A DNA stretch of 64,000 nucleotides, from contig OZ231126.1 in NCBI GenBank assembly GCA_965153355.1, forward strand, positions 66,092,001 to 66,156,000, read 5' to 3'. Shown one piece after another: positions 26,919-39,605 of the stretch (positions are counted from its first letter, which is position 1; the number at the start of each line of letters is the position of its first letter). The notes under the pieces were generated by a model. It ran no database searches and was not told the origin of the DNA. It saw only the letters and a list, made by a program, of their open reading frames with translations. Both the position numbers and the translations under genes were made by a program. The DNA is from Flaccisagitta enflata (Eukaryota; Chaetognatha; Sagittoidea; Aphragmophora).

Positions 26919-29900
26919 CATTCTACCCCTCTTAGGATTTTCTATATGTCTCATTTACATTCTCAGCCACACCCACCTCATCATTGTTTTGGGAGATGCT
27001 ATTCTTTTAAGGCCAGAGTGAACCCTTTTTTGTTTGACGGAGACAAAAAGAAAATTCTAGTTCAGAGACAAACAGAAAATGATTGTTCATTTCAGTTTTC
27101 TGTTTGTCTCTGAGCCTCAATCTTTTGTTTGTCTCTTAATAATAAAACAAATAAGTGTGGAAAAATTGACAGCTGAGGGCATACAGAGAGTCAAAGAGGT
27201 ATTCCTGAGAGACAAATGGAAAATCAAAGTTTTCTGTTTGTCTCCAATTTGCAATTTTCTGTTTGTCTCTGACAATGAAAAACCAATGGGTCTGAATGGG
27301 TTACCTAAATAACGTGCAGGTGGGCTAGAGCAGTGATAGAGAAGGTCAATAGGGTAGTTGACCAGGAGTAGTTAGCTGAAAATTGACAAAGTGCAAGGGG
27401 AGTTACATGGATCATTCTTGGCCCAAATCAGCTATTGAGCCACAATACAAATACAGGAGTAAGCATTGTGCCAACAGTTGGCCGTTGAAGCTGTCAGACA
27501 CATGTACAGATATGTAGAGACAAACAGAAAATGATTGTTCATTTCAGTTTTCTGTTTGTCTCTGAGCCTCAATTTTTTGTTTGTCTCTTAATAATAAAAC
27601 AAATGCCAATAAGTGTGAAAGAATTGACAGCTGAGGGCATACAGAGAGTCAAAGAGGTATTCCTGAGAGACAAATGGTAAATCAAAGTTTAGAGAGAAAC
27701 AGGAAATAATTTATTCTTTTCAGTTTTCTGTTTGTCTATAATTTGCAATTTTCTGTTTGTCTCTGACAATGAAAAACCAATGGGTCTGAATAGGTTACCT
27801 AAGTAACGTGCAGGTGGGCTAGAGCAGTGATAGAGAAGGTCAATAGGGTATTTGACCAGGAGTAGTTAGCTGAAAATTGACATAGTGCAAGGGGAGTCAC
27901 ATGGATCATTCTTGGCCCAAATCAGCTATTGAGCCACAATACAAATGTAGGAGTAAGCATTGTGCCAACAGTTGGCCGTTGAAGCTGTCAGACACATGTA
28001 CAGACATGTAGAGACAAACAGAAAATGATTGTTCATTTCAGTTTTCTGTTTGTCTCTGAGCCTCAATTTTTTGTTTGTCTCTTAATATTAAAACAAATAC
28101 CAATATGTGTGAAAGCCTTGACAGCTGAGGGCGGATGGAGAACCAAACAGAGATTCAAAGTGGTATTTATAAGAGACAAATGGAAAATCAAAGTTTAGAG
28201 ACAAATAGAAAATGTTTTTTTCTCAAAGTTTTCTTTTTGTCTTTAAATTGCAATTTTCTTTTTGTCTTTTACCATGAAAAACCAATGGGTCTGAATGGGC
28301 TACCCAAGTTGCATGCAGGTGAGCTCGTGCAGTAATGGAGAAGGCCACTAGGGCGTTTTTACAGGAGTAGTGAGCTTTAAAAAAGGCAGAGTGCAGGGGA
28401 AGTCACCTACATCATTTTTGGTCCACATCAGCAATTGAGCCACAATACAAATTTAGTAGTGAGCATAGTGTCAACAGGTGGCTGTTTAGGCTGTCAGACG
28501 CATGTACCCATATACTCACCAGGAGCAAGAGAACTCACCGTAATGATACTTAGCCCAAATTAGCTATTGAGCCACCCTGCAAATCTTATGAGAGCATGGT
28601 GTGTATTCTATAGAAGGGGAAACTGGTGAAAAGAGGGGCTAGCGGGGTTAACTCACATGTTAAGCCTGTTTTGGCTTCACCCCAGATCAACACCTCAAAT
28701 TCACCAAAAGCCCCTTATAATATACTTATGTATATACATTGGACTTCCATAGATCAAATCAGAGATCCTCTTGGGATAGTAAGTTAAGTTGGTTTAACAC
28801 ATGTTTTAACCCCGCTAGCCCCTCATTCTACCCTTCTTAGGATTTTCTATATGTCTCATTTACATTCTCAGCCACACCCACCTCATCATTGTCTTGGTAG
28901 ATGCTATTCTTTAAAGGCCAGAGTGAACCCTTTTTTGTTTGAGGGAGACAAAAAGAATATTTTAGTTCAGAGACAAACAGAAAATGATTGTTCATTTCAG
29001 TTTTCTGTTTGTCTCTCAGCCTCAATTTTTTGTTTGTCTCTTACTAATAAAACAAATGCCAATAAGTGCGAAAGCCTTGACAGCTGAGGGCGAATGGAGA
29101 ACCAAACAGAGATTCAAAGTGGTATTTATAAGAGACAAAGGGAAAATCAAAGTTTAGAGACAAATAGAAAATGTTTATTTCTTTAAGTTTTCTTTTTGTC
29201 TTTCAATTGCAATTTTCATTTTGTCTCTTACCATAAAAAACCAATGGGTCTGAATGGGCTACCCAAATTGAATGCAGGTGGGCTCAAGCAGTGATGGAGA
29301 AGGCCACTAGGGCATTTTTACAGGAGTAGTGAGCTTTAAAAAAGGCAGAGTGCAGGGGAAGTCACCTACATCATTTTTCGCCTAAATCAGCAATTGAGCC
29401 ACATTACAAATTTTGTAGTGAGCATAGTGTCAACAGGTGGCTGTTTAGGCTGTCAGACGCATATACCCCTATACTCACCAGGAGCAAGAAAACTCACCGC
29501 AATGATTCTTAGCCCAAATTAGCTATTGAGCCACCCTGCAAATTGTATGAGAGCATGGTGTGTATTCTACAGAAAGGGAAACTGGTGAAAAGAGGGGCTA
29601 GCGGGGTTAACTCACATGTTAAGCCTGTTTTGGCTTCACCCCAGATCAACACCTCAAATTCACCAAAAGCCCCTTATAATATACTTATATATATACATAG
29701 GACTTCCATAGATCAAATCAGAGATCCTCTTGGGATAGTAAGTTAAGTTGGTTTAACATATGTTTTAACCCTGCTAGCCCCTCATTCTACCCTTTTTAGG
29801 ATTTTCTATATGTCTCATTTACATTCTCAGCCACACCCACCTCATCATTGTCTTGGGAGATGATATTCTTTAAAGGCCAGAGTGAACCCGTTTTTGTTTG

Positions 29901-32900
29901 ACGGAGACAAAAAGAAAATTTTAGTTCAGAGACAAACAGAAAATGATTGTTCATTTCAGTTTTCTGTTTGTCTCTGAGCCTCAATTTTTTGTTTGTCTCT
30001 TAATGATTAAAACAAATGCCAAAAAGTGTGAAAGAATTGACAGCTGAGGGCATACAGAGAGTCAAAGAGGTATTCCTGAGAGACAAATGGAAAATCAAAG
30101 TTTAGAGACAAATGGAAAATGTTTATTTCTTTAAGTTTTCTTTTTGTCTTTAAATTGCAATTTTCTTTTTGTCTCTTACCATCAAAAACCAATTGGTCTG
30201 AAAGGGCTACCCAAGTTGCATGCAGGTGGGCCTGAGCAGTGATGGAGAAGGCCGATAGGGCATTTTTTACAGGAGTAGTGAGCTTTCAAAAAGGCAGAGT
30301 GCAGGGGAAGTCACCTATATCATTGTTGGCCCAAATCAGCATTTGAGCCATAATACAAATGTAGTAGTGAGCCTAGTGTCAACAGGTGGCTGTTTAAGCT
30401 GTCAGACGCATGTAACCCTATACTCAACAGGAGCAAGAGAACTCACCATAATGATTCTTAGCCCAAATTAGCTATTGAGCCACCTTGCAAATCTTATGAG
30501 AGCATGTTGTGTATTCTACAGAAGGGGAAACTGGTGAAAAGAGGGGCTAGCGGGGTTAACTCACATGATAAGCCTGTTTTGGCTTCACCCCAGATCAACA
30601 CCTCAAATTCACCAAAAGCCCCTTATAATATACTTATATATATACATAGGACTTCCACAAATCAAATCAGAGATCCTCTTGGGATAGTAAGTTAAGTTGG
30701 TTTAACACATGTTTTAACCCCGCTAGCCCCTCATTCTACCCTACTTAGGATTTTCTTTATGTCTCATTTACATTCTCAGCCACACCCACCTCATCATTGT
30801 CTTGGTAGATGCTTTTCTTTTAAGGCCAGAGTGAACCCTTTTTTGTTTGACGGAGACAAAAAGAAAATTCTATTTCAGAGACAAACAGAAAATGATTGTT
30901 CATTTCAGTTTTCTGTTTGTCTCTCAGCCTCAATTTTTTGTTTGTCTCTTAATAATAAAACAAATGCCAATAAGTGTTAAAGCCTTGACAGCTGAGCGCG
31001 GATGGAGAACCAAACAGAGATTTAAAGAGGTATTTATATGAGACAAATGGAAAATCAAAGTTTAGAGACAAATAGAAAATGTTAATTTCTTTAAGTTTTC
31101 TTTTTGTCTTTAAATTGCAATTTTCTTTTTGTCTCTTACCATCAAAAACCAATGGGTCTGAATGGGCTACCCAAGTTGCATGCAGGTGGGCTCGAGCAGT
31201 GATGGAGAGGGCCACTAGGGCATTTTTACAGGAGTAGTGAGCTTTCAAAAAGGCAGAGTGCAGGGGAAGTCACCTACATCATTTTTGGCCCAAATCAGCA
31301 TTTGAGCCATAATACAAATGTAGTAGTGAGCATAGTGTCAACAGGTGGCTGTTTAAGCTGTCAGACCCATGTACCCCTATACTCACCAGGAGCAAGAGAA
31401 CTCACCGTAATGATTCTTAGCCCAAATTAGCTATTGAGCCACCTTGCAAATCTTGTGAGAGCATGGTGTGTATTCTACAGAAGGGGAAACTGGTGAAAAG
31501 AGGGGCTAGCGGGGTTAACTCACATGTTAAGCCTGTTTTGGCTTCACCCCAGATCAACACCTCAAATTCACCATAAGCCCCTTATAACATACTTATATAT
31601 ATACATAGGACTTCCATAGATCAAATCAGAGATCCTCTTGGGATAGTAAGTTAAGTTGGTTTAACACATGTTTTAACCCCGCTAGCCCCTCATTCTACCC
31701 TTCTTAGGATTTTCTATATGTCTCATTTACATTCTCAGCCACACCCACCTCATCATTGTCTTGGTAGATGCTATTCTTTAAAAGCCAGAGTGAACCCTTC
31801 TTTGTTTGACCGAGACAAAAAGAAAATTTTAGTTCAGAGACAAACATAAAATGATTGTTCATTTCAGTTTTCTGTTTGTCTCTGAGCCTCAATTTTTTGT
31901 TTGTCTCTTAATAATAAAACCAATGCCAATAAGTTTGAAAGCCTTGACAGCTGAGTCTGGATAGAGAACCAAACAGAGATTCAAAGAGGTATTTATAAGA
32001 GACAAATGGAAAATCAAAGTTTAGAGACAAATAGAAAATGTTTATTTCTTTAAGTTTTCTTTTTGTCTTTAAATTGCAATTTTCTTTTTGTCTCTTACCA
32101 TCAAAAACCAATGGGTCTGAATGGGCTACCCAAGTTGCATGCAGGTGGGCTTGGGCAGTGAGGGAGAAGGTCACTAGGGCATTATTTTAGGAGTAGTGAG
32201 CTTTAAAAAAGACAGAGTGCAGGGGAAGTCACATATATCATTTTTGGCCCAAATCAGCATTTGAGCCACAATACAAATGTAGTAGTGAGCCTAGTGTCAA
32301 CAGGTGGCTGTTTAGGCTGTCAGACGCATATACCCCTATACTCATCATGAGCAAGAGAACTCACCATAATGATTCTTAGCCCAAATTAGCTGTTGAGCCA
32401 CCTTGCAAATCTTATGAGAGCATGGTGTGTATTCTACAGAAGGGGAAACTGGTGAAAAGAGGGGCTAGCGGGGTTAACTCACATGTTAAGCCTGTTTTGG
32501 CTTCACCCCAGATCAACACCTCAAATTCACCAAAAGCCCCTTATGATATACTTATATATATACATAGGACTTCCATAGATCAAATCAGAGATCCTCTTGG
32601 GATAGTAAGTTAAGTTGGTTTAACACATGTTTTAACCCTGCTAGCCCCTCATTCTACCCTTCTTAGGATTTTCTATATGTCTCATTTACATTCTCAGCCA
32701 CACCCACCTCATCATTGTCTTGGTAGATGCTATTCTTTAAAGGCCAGAGTGAACCCTTTTTTGTTTGATGGAGACAAAAAGAAAATTCTAGTTCAGAGAC
32801 AAACAGAAAATGATTGTTCATTTCAGTTTTCTGTTTGTTTCTGAACCTCAATTTTTTGTTTGTCTCTTATTATTAAAACAAATGCCAATAAGTTTGAAAG

Positions 32901-33790
32901 CCTTGACAGCTGAGGGTGGATGGAGAACCAAACAGCGATTCAAAGAGGTATTTATAAGAGACAAATGGAAAATCAAAGTTTAGAGACAAATAGAAAATGT
33001 TTAATCCTTTAAGTTTTCTTTTTGGCAGAGACAAAAAGAAAATTTCAGGTCAGAGACAAACAGAAAAGGATTGTTCATCTCAGTTTTCTGTTTGTCTCTG
33101 AGCCTGGATTTTTTGTTTGTCTCATCTTCATCCTTAGCCACACCCTGCTCATCATTGTCTTGATGGCTGCTTCTCCTTCAAGTACAAAATAAACGCTTAT
33201 TTGCTTGACAGAGACAAACAGAAAATTTCAAAACAGAGACAAACAGAAAATGGCTATTGTTTTCAGTTTTCTTTTGTCTCCAAATCTTTATTTTCTGTTT
33301 GTCTCATAATGTTAAACACAAAAGAAGTCTAATGTCAATGTGTCTGAAAGCCTAGACAGCATACAGCTGATAGAGAAACCATGAAAAGAGTGAACGTTGG
33401 ATTTTCTGTTTGTCTCCAACAGACAGAGACAAACAGAAAATGATTATCTACAACAGTGTTCATTGTTTTTTTAGTTGACAAAAAAAATGCTAGCTTGGAT
33501 TTTCTCAAAATCTCCTTTAATCACCATTCTATCATCATAAAACTTGATTATCTGATTGGCTCAAATCTTCTTTGAGACTTTCAAAAAATTTGATTGAGAC
33601 AACAAAAAAATCATGCAAAAGGAAAAGGATTTGTTTTGATGGCAAAAACTGTCAACAAACCACATTTTTTGGAGGAGTAAGATTTTCTTTCAGTACAGTT
33701 TCCCTGCATAGCAACTGAGCCTAGCAGAAAATGAGAAAAAAAGTGCATTTTGACAGTTGAGACCTGCTGCGTCTCAAAATTCGTCTCAAT

Positions 33791-34824
33791 TTGTCTCAAG
33801 TCAACAAAGATTAGTTAAGCAAAAGATTTTCGGGAATTTCGGAACTATTTTATGACCTTTTTTTTTCTAGCCGTCTGGGAATAGTGAGAAAGGAAAAGAA
33901 AGAAATGATTATATACAAAGAAGCGGTTAACCGTCTTCTTGTATTTAAGTATTAAGCCATTAACATTTTATGGCGCTTTCTACATTCTTTTCGCGACCTT
34001 TCTCGACGTTGAATTTTTATTTTATAAACAATTTACATTTATATCTAAACTAAAAACTAATCACCAAAAAAGTCACTGCCCTATCTGTCAGTCCGTCTAT
34101 TTTTCTAACCGTCAGACCGACCGTCGCTCCATCAATGATATTTGTAACACGCCGTAGAACAGCGTTTAGATCTTCCATAAGGCCGATTTCGCGGTTAGTG
34201 AACTCGTTTAAGGTGTACTAAAATATGTGGATATATTTCTTTTAAAGCTCAAAATATTCATTTTGAAACAGGGATGTGATGTAAAAGTTATTCAGAACAG
34301 AACCTTTAACGATTTCACAAAGCATCCCTGTAGCAGAATGATTATCATTGGAGTGGGAAGGGGTATCTAAGCATTTCAAGACAATTTGTGCAATGTAAAG
34401 ACCTGTTATGTAATGTCACCTGTTTAAAATGAGTTCGCTTTATGCGGAATACGCCCAAAAACGTTTTTTTCACAATTCGTGTAATGAATCAAAATTTCTC
34501 ATCTTTATCTAATATTCTTTTCGCGCATAAATCGGAGACATAAATCATCTTCACGTTTTTAACGAACTATAGTTGATCAAAAATGGTTTGAGAAAGGTTT
34601 TTGCATTGAGAAAATTATCGAGATATCGCACAGGAAAAATTCTAATGAATCACTAGATAAAGTGCCCACTTAAGAATAAGAGTACCATTACTTTTGAACA
34701 TGAATGCGTCTCCCATCTGTGTACACTCTACAATGAACCATTGATAAAAAATTGTTCCCAGAGCTTTTTTTGAAAAAAAAAAGAGCCAAACCAAACCAAG
34801 TGTTTCCTAAACAACCTTTCCTTC
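33791..34824. other. unassigned AT-rich sequence
   Basis: About 1 kb with no supported gene, RNA or element. Confidence 0.5.
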
Positions 34825-35073
34825 TGTCCATCCGTCCGTCAGTCCGTCCGTCCGTCCGATGGTATGTCCACTACGCCTGTGTAAAAATCGCACTTTTCGA
34901 CACTTTTCCGCACTTTTTGGCCACGGCGATGCTTTACACCAACTGAGAGGCCGGTAGGATGATCCTTTTCGAAATCTGTCTGTCCCTCTATATGTCACAC
35001 ATGATCGACCCGAAAATGAGAATACACAGTGACACTGTCAGGACGCATCGTTGCCCTATCGGTCTCTTGTTGT
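34825..35073 (-). mobile_element. HINE-like element, truncated AGATGCG variant
   Basis: CATCCGTCCGTCAGTCCGTC forms the core. The far end GTCAGGACGCATCGTTGCCC and CTCTTGTTG matches the outer end of the AGATGCG variants. The terminal hairpin is missing. Confidence 0.5.
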
Positions 35074-35640
35074 CACTTTATGGTCATCCATTTTGTTTAC
35101 AGGACACTTGTTTTACTCCATTTTCCTTTCGCGCTTTATTCTCATCATTATCACGATGACGTTGTTAAATGCGTTCGTCGTTGTTTTATCTCTCAAATGA
35201 TGTGTGTGAGAACTCTTGCTAATGACGAAGCTTTTCAATCGCTATTGTAGACTTAGACTCGAAAATTTTCCTAGGTCAGTCAGTAGCTCAATCTTTTGCA
35301 TCGATCTGCTCAGCGCTTTCAATAATGCACGTTTCAAATTTCAAGGTTCTGGCTCAAATACTTTAGAAGTTATGAGCATTTGTTTGAACCATATCAAACT
35401 AAAAGAATTCCAGGAGAACCTTTAAACTTTCTTTTGAAATATAACCGACACAAAAATTTTCAAAGTTATTTTGAAAAAAGTGAAATTACAAGATTTTGGA
35501 TCTGGGCGAATCAAGCAATTTCCTATCAAATGAACCCCACTTTTTTTTTTTGAAAAAAAAATCCTCATTAAGGGCTTTTTGGGGTCCCTAGGGGCCCCTA
35601 AGAAGTTCAAAATTTTGGTCAATGAGATCAACAGAGTTAT
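35074..35640. other. unassigned sequence
   Basis: No gene supported. A short GGGGTCCCTAGGGGCCCC palindrome-like patch lies near 35581. Confidence 0.45.
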
Positions 35641-35654
35641 GTGCATATGCCAAG

Positions 35655-35932
35655 GTACAGTACGTTTAGTTCAAAGACAGCTTTTTTGGAGGCTCTCCTG
35701 TTAGTCTCATCTTTGCACAAACTGTCATAGTCTATACATTTTCTCAAAGCTAACGTTTGTCTCTGTTGCCTGAAAAAATTTCAGCTCAATCGGAGCATGT
35801 TAACCTTGAGAAAAAGAAATTCGAGAGTTTCCCCCCGGTTCGAACCCGCGGTGTGACAAAGAGAAATCTATCGCTTTGAAAATTGAAAGTCTAGTGCGCT
35901 AACCACTAGACCAAACCGCGAGCTCACTTGAT
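35655..35932 (-). mobile_element. tRNA-derived SINE (minus copy)
   Basis: On the minus strand the head reads GTTTGGTCTAGTGGTTAGCG (A-box region) and, about 60 bases later, GGGTTCGAACC (B box). The body follows: AACTCTCGAATTTCTTTTTC, CTCCGATTGAGCTGAAATTT, AAAATGTATAGACTATGACA and AGCTGTCTTTGAACTAAACG. A second copy at 41002 matches it throughout. The acceptor stem does not pair, so this is not an intact tRNA gene. RNA polymerase III transcription is expected from the boxes but not shown. Confidence 0.8.
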
Positions 35933-36300
35933 GAGCAGATTTTTTTATATTTAAATCCAAACTGACTGAATGGAAAGAGCACCGCCGAGTTTCGCGAAAC
36001 GAAGATTTCGAAAACGATGATTCGTGACAGAGCGGCGCGGAAACCTTTCCTCTTTGACAGCTTGCCAAATCTGCTATGATAATGATAGAAACATGCGGAT
36101 TTCACCATTAGAAAGCCCTTGAAAAGCTCTCTACGGTGATTATGACTATTGACCTTATTCTTTATCTCAAAATAACGCAATAAATAATACTTTGAGCAAA
36201 ATTGGTTATAAAAAAGGAAAAAAATTTCCATGGAAGCGTCTTTGAATGAATTAAGCGACAGAACACCTGCTCCTGTGTGTGTGTGTTTGTGTGTGAAACT

Positions 36301-36542
36301 CTGAGAGGGCAGATTTCAGGCCTGAGAGGACAGATTTCAGGCCTGAGAGGGTAGATTTTAGGCCTGAGAAGGCCTGGGGGGGGGGGGAGATGGACAAACA
36401 AACAAGCGAAAGTCCCCTGTGTTCTACAGGACATCGTCCCTTTCGGGGCCGCTGCCCTGCTTCCTCTCACTACAATTCACAATCATGCAAAGCAGGGCAA
36501 CGGGTATCGCTGACCACATATTGCCCTTGGGTGACCTGTTAA
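36301..36542 (-). mobile_element. TIR-minisatellite element, partial (copy 2d)
   Basis: Three 21-bp GGCCTGAGAGGGCAGATTT-like units are followed by GAAAGTCCCCTGTGTTCTAC, TTTCGGGGCCGCTGCCC, and the AAGCAGGGCAACGGGTATCG flank. The left arm is missing. Confidence 0.7.
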
Positions 36543-37076
36543 TGAAATTCATAAGTCTTACCAATTCTTTTAAAATCTTGCTGTGATATTTAATTAATCT
36601 TTTCTGAGTATAAAGTTACAATTGGTCAGATTCCCGCACCTGAAATATATGAAAAAAAACTTATTCAGATTTTTTTTTATCACTTATCCCAAAAACATTT
36701 AAGAATAAAAATATGATATTTATTTCGAATGAAAATTAGACGGTTGTTGTAGTTGAGGCATGGTGAAAATGATTAGACGGTTTCAAACATGTATAGCAAG
36801 AAACAAAATTATTAATACAAAATCAAAAAAAAAAACATTAGACAATATCAATTCAAAATGGCTGACTAACTGACTTCAATCTTCAAACCTTTATGCAAAA
36901 AAAAATATATATTTGATTTTTTTTTTAAATTGAGATATTTTATGCCTGGGATTCTGACCGCAAAAAGGATAATATTAATCGAAAATCGTCACTGTTTATT
37001 TGTCTCAAAGAGGAACGGGTTATGGCATACATGACCATAAGGTGATAACAAACAGAACACACCTGATATTTGTCCC
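36543..37076. other. unassigned AT-rich sequence
   Basis: No feature supported. Confidence 0.5.
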
Positions 37077-37262
37077 TTTTTAGTCGCGTGCTAAGCGACT
37101 CTACACCCCGCTATGTCAGTCCGTCGGTATGTCGGTTGGCCTTTAACTTTTTTGGCCCTTTTGAGCTTTTCGAGCATACTGCTCCTGCCCAGATGCGCTA
37201 ATGACCTTCTGCAGCACTGCTCCAGCCCACGCGACTAGGGTAGCCGTGTATCCGCCCTTGTT
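37077..37262 (-). mobile_element. HINE-like element (copy K)
   Basis: Hairpin GTCGCGtgcTAAGCGAC with one mismatch, a short GTCAGTCCGTCGG core, body CTGCTCCTGCCCAGATGC, then CCACGCGACTAGGGTAGCCG and a CCCTTGTT end. Confidence 0.78.
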
Positions 37263-37630
37263 GATTACAGAATAAAGGTCTTTTAGGGTTTTTAAGGTTT
37301 CGCAATTAAATGTCAATGAGCGCGGCGCGCGCGATCGCTTTTGAAAGGTGTAGACGCGAATAACGATGTTCGTAACTTCATAGGACTTTAAACTACTGTA
37401 AGGGGCCTAAAATTTACAGAGCACATGTCTGATAAGCCGGCCAGAGCAAGATAAAGGAGAAAACGTTACGCGTTTGAGGCCTATATTGTTTCAAAACAAA
37501 CTGAACTGGGTTGAAAATCAGGGGCAAATAAAGATCTCCGAAATTTTCCAGTATTTCTTTACTGTAATTTTGATGTGTTTCAAGTTGCAAAATAATCAAG
37601 TATCACTAAAAAAAAGTTGTTTTGATAAAA

Positions 37631-37839
37631 ACTAGGCCGGATACACGGCTACAAGTCGCGTCCGGGTGGGCAGGGTCCATATTTGAGGTCACCAGACCAC
37701 TTGGGCAGGAGCAGTGAGGTCAAAGAAATAAAATCATAAAAAAAGTAAAATGTGACTGACCGACCGACCGACCGACCAACCGACCAACCGACCGACGGAC
37801 AAAGCGTGTTGTAGAGTCGCGTGCACGCGACTAAAAAAA
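37631..37839 (+). mobile_element. HINE-like element (copy L)
   Basis: Starts ACTAGGCCGGATACACGGC with GTCGCGTCCGGGTGGGCAGG, has a (GACC)n core, and ends in the hairpin GTCGCGTGCACGCGAC and CTAAAAAAA. Confidence 0.82.
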
Positions 37840-38340
37840 TAAAAGTAGACAAATGAATGCGGGATTTTTAAAGATTATCCCAAATCATAAGTTTCATAAA
37901 AAAAGAAATGTGATAGAAGACAATTTCTTTTAAGAGTGATGTACACGCTTTTCTTTTCATAAGAACCCTGTTTATAAGAACTTTAGCCTCAAATTTAACA
38001 AAAAATTGAGAACAATCTAGGAACATGCTGAGCCTCAGATTTAAAAATAAGAGTATAATTTAAAAAAAAAAATTGTAATGTTAGATCAAAAAACCCGAAA
38101 TGATGGATATTTTGATAATGATTCTTAATATAACAATTCACTTAGATGTTTTTTCACAATTGAGAAAAAAAACATTATTATAATATAGATGTACAATTCT
38201 AAAGACATTATCTAATTGAAAAATAAAAACATGATAAAAACGCTTGAGCCTCAAAACAGGGTTAAAAATAAAAATGCTGAGGCTCACTTAAAAAATCAAT
38301 GTTCTTTTAAAAATGAAAAGCATGTAAAGCAAATAGAGTG
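37840..38340. other. unassigned AT-rich sequence
   Basis: Contains short GCTTGAGCCTCA / GAGCCTCA words. No gene was supported. Confidence 0.45.
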
Positions 38341-38849
38341 CAAAAATGATAACATTACTTTTTGTAAATGATATATTTTTTGTAACTGCCGCTACCGCCT
38401 CCGCCGCTGTCGTTGTTAAGTCCACCGTGATCATCGCCGCCGCTGCCACTGCCGCTGCTGTTGCCGTCGCTGCCGCCGAATCCGCCACGGCCTCCACCGT
38501 TGCCGCCTCAACCGCCACCACGACCACTGCTATGACTCCCACCACCGCGAACGCCGCCATAACCGCTGCTATGACTGCTGCCGCGACCACCGCTGCGACT
38601 ACCGCCGCGACCACCGCCACGGCCGACGCCGCGACCACCACCACCACCACCGCCGCGGCCACCATCGTTGTCACCATGATTGTAACCTTAAGTTTCAAAA
38701 CCATATGGTGGATTGTTGCGTTGATCAGGCGGCTCTTTTCCACCCTCATTCCTTGGTTTTTGTTTTGATGGACCACTTTTGTTCGTTGGACCACTTGCAC
38801 TTGATCCACCGCCGGCGTTCCGATTGCCAGTTATCTTTTTCTGAGGGCG

Positions 38850-39075
38850 TTTTTTAGTCGCGTGCTACGCGACTCTACACCCTGCTTTGTCGATCCGTCG
38901 GTCCGTCGGTCCGTCCGTCGGTCCGTCGGTCCGTCCGTCGGTCCGTCCTTCACACTTTACTTTTGGGTTTTTGCGTTCTTTGACCTCACTGCTCCTGCCC
39001 AAATGATGAAGTGACCTCAAATATGGCCCCTGCCCACCCGCACGCGACTGGGGTAGCCGTGTATCCGGCCTTGTT
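38850..39075 (-). mobile_element. HINE-like element inside the dead gene (copy M)
   Basis: Hairpin GTCGCGtgcTACGCGAC, (GGTCCGTC)n core, body CTGCTCCTGCCCAAATG, CACGCGACTGGGGTAGCCG, GGCCTTGTT. Full length and well conserved, so the insertion is relatively recent. Confidence 0.85.
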
Positions 39076-39413
39076 TTGACGGATCGCGTTTACCGTCATT
39101 CTTATGCGTAGAAGCCGTTGGAGTTTTCTCGCCGATCATTGATTTTCATCCTCTTCAAATGAAGGGTTGTCAGGGTACGATCGAAGCCTTTCAAATATTT
39201 TTTCCCCATTTCTTTATTTCTCGCTGTCCAGCATCTATCTTGTTGGAATTCTATTGACGAAAAAGAGCTTCTCTTTCTTTACCGTTGGAAGTCAAGTTCT
39301 CAATCAATTCCTTAATTTGTTTTTCCAGTTTGCCATCACTGACTCGATATATGCTGTTTCATGTTTTGATCAAATTTTTCTTTGTTCCTCTCTGTATCAC
39401 TGGGGAAAACTAA

Positions 39414-39605
39414 GGGGGCGTTTCCAGTCAAAGATGTTCGCGTTTTGAAAGGGCCACTCGGTCGCTCGCTACGCTTGCTCACTCCGTTCACGGGCTTGCT
39501 CACTCACTTCGCTCACTCCCTCGTGCGACAGTTGAATATGTGTTCACATCGTTATCGCGTTTCACGGGAACAAACGCGTTTTTGGCGCTCACTAGAAACA
39601 CGCCC
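39414..39605 (-). mobile_element. Harbinger-like MITE inside the dead gene (copy 3c)
   Basis: Starts GGGGGCGTTTCCAGTCAAAG and ends CACTAGAAACACGCCC. TAA is duplicated at 39411-39413 and 39606-39608. Removing the element with one TAA restores a continuous frame, which independently supports the 3-bp duplication. Confidence 0.85.

Larger units (their letters stand above)
24340..33790. repeat. 9.4-kb complex satellite array, mature unit about 955 bp
   Basis: Unit anchors (TGAGCCAC...ACAAATGTAGTAGTGAGC) fall near 25465, 26520, 27427, 27911, 28426, 29381, 30336, 31289 and 32244. Spacing is about 955 bp from 28.4 kb onward and about 480-1055 bp on the left. Every unit holds several copies of AGAGACAAACAGAAAA and its complement TTTTCTGTTTGTCTCT, spaced to form short hairpins. 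Both flanks (24340-25400 and 33000-33790) hold diverged words of the same type, as expected at array edges. The 62-67-residue open frames conserved between units reflect unit similarity and show no sign of coding. Confidence 0.9.

Noticed and set aside
26691-32613. A 63-67-residue open frame (MVCILQKGKLVKRGASG...) repeated in five units of the satellite
   Set aside because: It spans the amplified TIR element and is conserved only because the 955-bp units are recent copies. There is no promoter, splice or domain evidence.
24340-33790. Possible CRISPR-like array (regular repeats with spacers)
   Set aside because: The repeated words occur in both orientations within large 955-bp units, spacers are themselves repeated, there are no cas genes, and the genome is eukaryotic.
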